Under the pieces are notes generated by a model. That model was not told the origin of the DNA and ran no database searches. It worked only from the letters and a program-made list of their open reading frames with translations. The position numbers were made by a program, and so were the translations under genes. 64,000 nt of DNA, from positions 59,462 through 123,461 of the forward strand of contig CANKGV010000005.1 of the NCBI GenBank assembly GCA_947481575.1. Reading direction: 5' to 3'. Shown piece after piece: positions 62,581 to 64,000 of the stretch. Positions within the stretch are counted from its first letter, which is position 1. Every line of letters starts with the position of its first letter. The DNA comes from Alphaproteobacteria bacterium. Its GTDB lineage: Bacteria > Pseudomonadota > Alphaproteobacteria > UBA2966 > CAIVPW01.

Positions 62581-63110
62581 AGTACCCGCGCCTGCTCGCG
62601 TTGCTGACCGCGCCGATCCTCTTCCTTACCGGGTGCGCCGGCGTCTCGCCCGAGGTGTACGCCCCCGAAAAGCCCACGCTCGATCTTTACGAGTACTTCA
62701 ACGGCCGCGTCGACGCGTGGGGCTACTTTGCCGATCGCTCCGGCCAAGTCGTGCGCCGCTTCGCCGTGGCGATTGAAGGTTCGAAGCAAGGCGATGCGCT
62801 GGTCCTCGATGAGAACTTCACCTATTCGGACGGCACCACCTCGCGCCGCGTGTGGACCATTCACAAGTCCGATCCGCACACCTATACCGGCACCGCCGAC
62901 GACGTCTTAGGGACCGCGCACGGCCAAGCCTACGGGAATGCGCTGCGGTGGGTGTACCGCCTCGCGCTAGACGTTGACGGGCGCACCTACAACGTCGCTT
63001 TCGACGACTGGATGTACCTGCAGGATGAGCGCGTAATCCTGAACCACTCGGTCATGAGCAAGTTCGGATTCCGACTCGGCGAGGTGGTGCTGTCCTTCCG
63101 AAAGGCTTAG
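62577..63110 (+). CDS. DUF3833 lipoprotein
   Basis: A 177-residue protein with a lipobox (ILFLTGCAG, Cys about residue 20) and the family pattern LYEYFNGRVDAWGYFADRSG, NFTYSDGT and WMYLQDERVILNHSVMSKFG. It is probably anchored in the outer or inner membrane; the function is unknown. It closes the ECF-type operon after the MFS gene. Confidence 0.88.
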   Translation: MKYPRLLALLTAPILFLTGCAGVSPEVYAPEKPTLDLYEYFNGRVDAWGYFADRSGQVVRRFAVAIEGSKQGDALVLDENFTYSDGTTSRRVWTIHKSDPHTYTGTADDVLGTAHGQAYGNALRWVYRLALDVDGRTYNVAFDDWMYLQDERVILNHSVMSKFGFRLGEVVLSFRKA

Positions 63111-63263
63111 GCCCCAGTGTGTTTGGCCCCCGGACGTGAATGGCAGCGCACTGCCGCACCATGACCGCCACCTGCGACTCAATCCTCTGAGGTAAGCGCC
63201 GCGGCGCCACGATAGCAGTGATCCGTTACAGGGGCGCATCCGAACAATCGGCTGTACCGCCAA

Positions 63264-63875
63264 GTGCACGCACACTCAGAACGTTGCCCGCACCTCGGCG
63301 CCGCGCTCAGCGGTGGCAGGGTCCGCGATGATCGACTTGTGTGTCCGTTCCACGGATTCGAATTCGATGCCGAGGGTCACCGCCAGCACATTCCCGCCAA
63401 CGGCAAGGAGGGCAAGGTCCCCAAGGGCATGGCTCTCAAGCCATTTCCGGTACGCGAACAACACGGGCTTGTGTGGTTGTGGCTTGGTATCGAGCGCGAG
63501 ATATACCCGGCTGTGCCATTCTTCCCCGAGCTAAGCGAAGGATGGCAGCACACCTCGATGATCGCGGATTGGCCGGTCCATTACACGCGCGCGATCGAGA
63601 ACCAACTGGACGTGGCGCACCTTCCGTTTGTGCATCGCACAACTATCGGCGCCGGGGAGCGCACTTTGGTCGAAGGTCCTTACGTGGAAGCAGATGAGAC
63701 GGCCGTCAACGTCCGGGTTACCAACAAGCGTGATGATGGGCGTCCGCCCCGGAGCATGATGGAGTTGGCGGCCGAGGCACAAGGGAAAGCTCCTAGCCTG
63801 AGCTTTCTGTTTCCCGCGCTGTGGCGCCTGAACATTAGCCCGAAGCTGAAGAGGGAATGTCCCGTTCGATGTTGA
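63264..63875 (+). pseudogene. Truncated Rieske non-heme iron oxygenase
   Basis: The Rieske cluster is intact: CPHLGAALSGGRVRDDRLVC followed by PFHGF (CxH...CxxH). AIENQLDVAHLPFVHRTTIG provides the iron-binding N/D-x2-H-x4-H. The ORF starts (GTG 63264) immediately before the Rieske motif, and its upstream frame holds a stop, so roughly 40-60 N-terminal residues expected in the family are missing. At the 3' end the homology to LWRLNISPKLK stops at about 63848, then runs into ECPVRC and a stop. I read this as a gene cut by an insertion. Confidence 0.7.
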
Positions 63876-64000
63876 AATAGGAAGGCAGGCGTTGCTCGCC
63901 TTGAGCCGATAGGCTCGGGGTGTCTATTCCACGAAAGGAAAGCAACGCCATGAAAGAATTTACCACGTCGGGGGCTCTGGTTCCGGCGGCAATTGTTGAA
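63850..64000 (+). mobile_element. Possible left end of an inserted element
   Basis: Where Rieske homology ends, unrelated sequence begins (GGGAATGTCCCG...). About 100 nt later a good purine-rich site (GAAAGGAA) precedes an ATG at 63950 opening MKEFTTSGALVPAAIVE, which runs off the window. This is the usual layout of an insertion sequence (end, short leader, transposase), but I do not recognise the protein and cannot see the other end. It could instead be a non-mobile junction. Confidence 0.3.

Overview
The window is 64 kb of GC-rich chromosomal DNA from an alphaproteobacterium. The type of bacterium is inferred from gene order: rpoZ-rsh-pdxJ-acpS-lepB-rnc-era-recO-parC, fabD-fabG-acpP-fabF-mltG-yicC-gmk, rpsF-rpsR-rplI-(cfa)-dnaB-alr-mlaEF-radA-cvpA-purF, and der-bamB. 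A HemB of the Asp-rich metal-binding type, Bpt and BioY fit this. Rhodospirillales-like is my best guess but is not proven. Genes are packed tightly, with many ATGA or TGATG overlaps, and GTG starts are frequent. No rRNA, CRISPR array or prophage was seen.

Layout. 1-5.6 kb: the 5' part of a BaiN/HI0933-type flavoprotein, a secreted M23 peptidase, two tandem SET-domain genes, a 660-bp gap without a gene, hemB, a strong bidirectional terminator, and an ornithine-type decarboxylase with an unusual G/C-tract leader. 5.9-12.8 kb: threonine ammonia-lyase, motA-motB, bpt, bioY, parC. 12.8-20.6 kb: a long leftward housekeeping cluster from folK and rpoZ to recO. 20.7-28.5 kb: an NYN-domain protein, a family-5 uracil-DNA glycosylase, smpB, dapA, a stand-alone double-PDZ protein, two secreted proteins with SNase-like repeats, and a soluble lytic transglycosylase. 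28.5-36.9 kb: a small exported protein, an ABC-2 exporter, gmk, yicC, mltG and the fatty-acid synthesis genes. 37-47.9 kb: a rightward run from rpsF to purF, interrupted by a decayed cyclopropane-fatty-acid synthase gene. 47.9-60.4 kb: leftward der, bamB, rpsU, purT, guaA, rsmB, guaB, rlmE and ppx, with two damaged genes near 52.3-53.0 kb. 60.4-64 kb: tRNA-Gln(CUG), an operon of a chalcone-isomerase-like protein, an MFS carrier and a DUF3833 lipoprotein, then a truncated Rieske oxygenase that appears to be cut by an inserted element at the window edge.

Most genes serve core functions: lipid and peptidoglycan synthesis, ribosome assembly and rescue, stringent response, purine synthesis and outer-membrane biogenesis. 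The parts most worth a second look are: the ODC leader with mutually exclusive G/C-tract pairings; a pair of near-identical palindromes 53 bp apart between the divergent fabD and rpsF operons; a putative ECF11-type promoter (TGATCC-N18-TA) placed so that its mRNA would be leaderless; the SNase-like/PDZ cluster; the tandem SET genes; and several decaying genes, including cfa with its SAM-binding core deleted.
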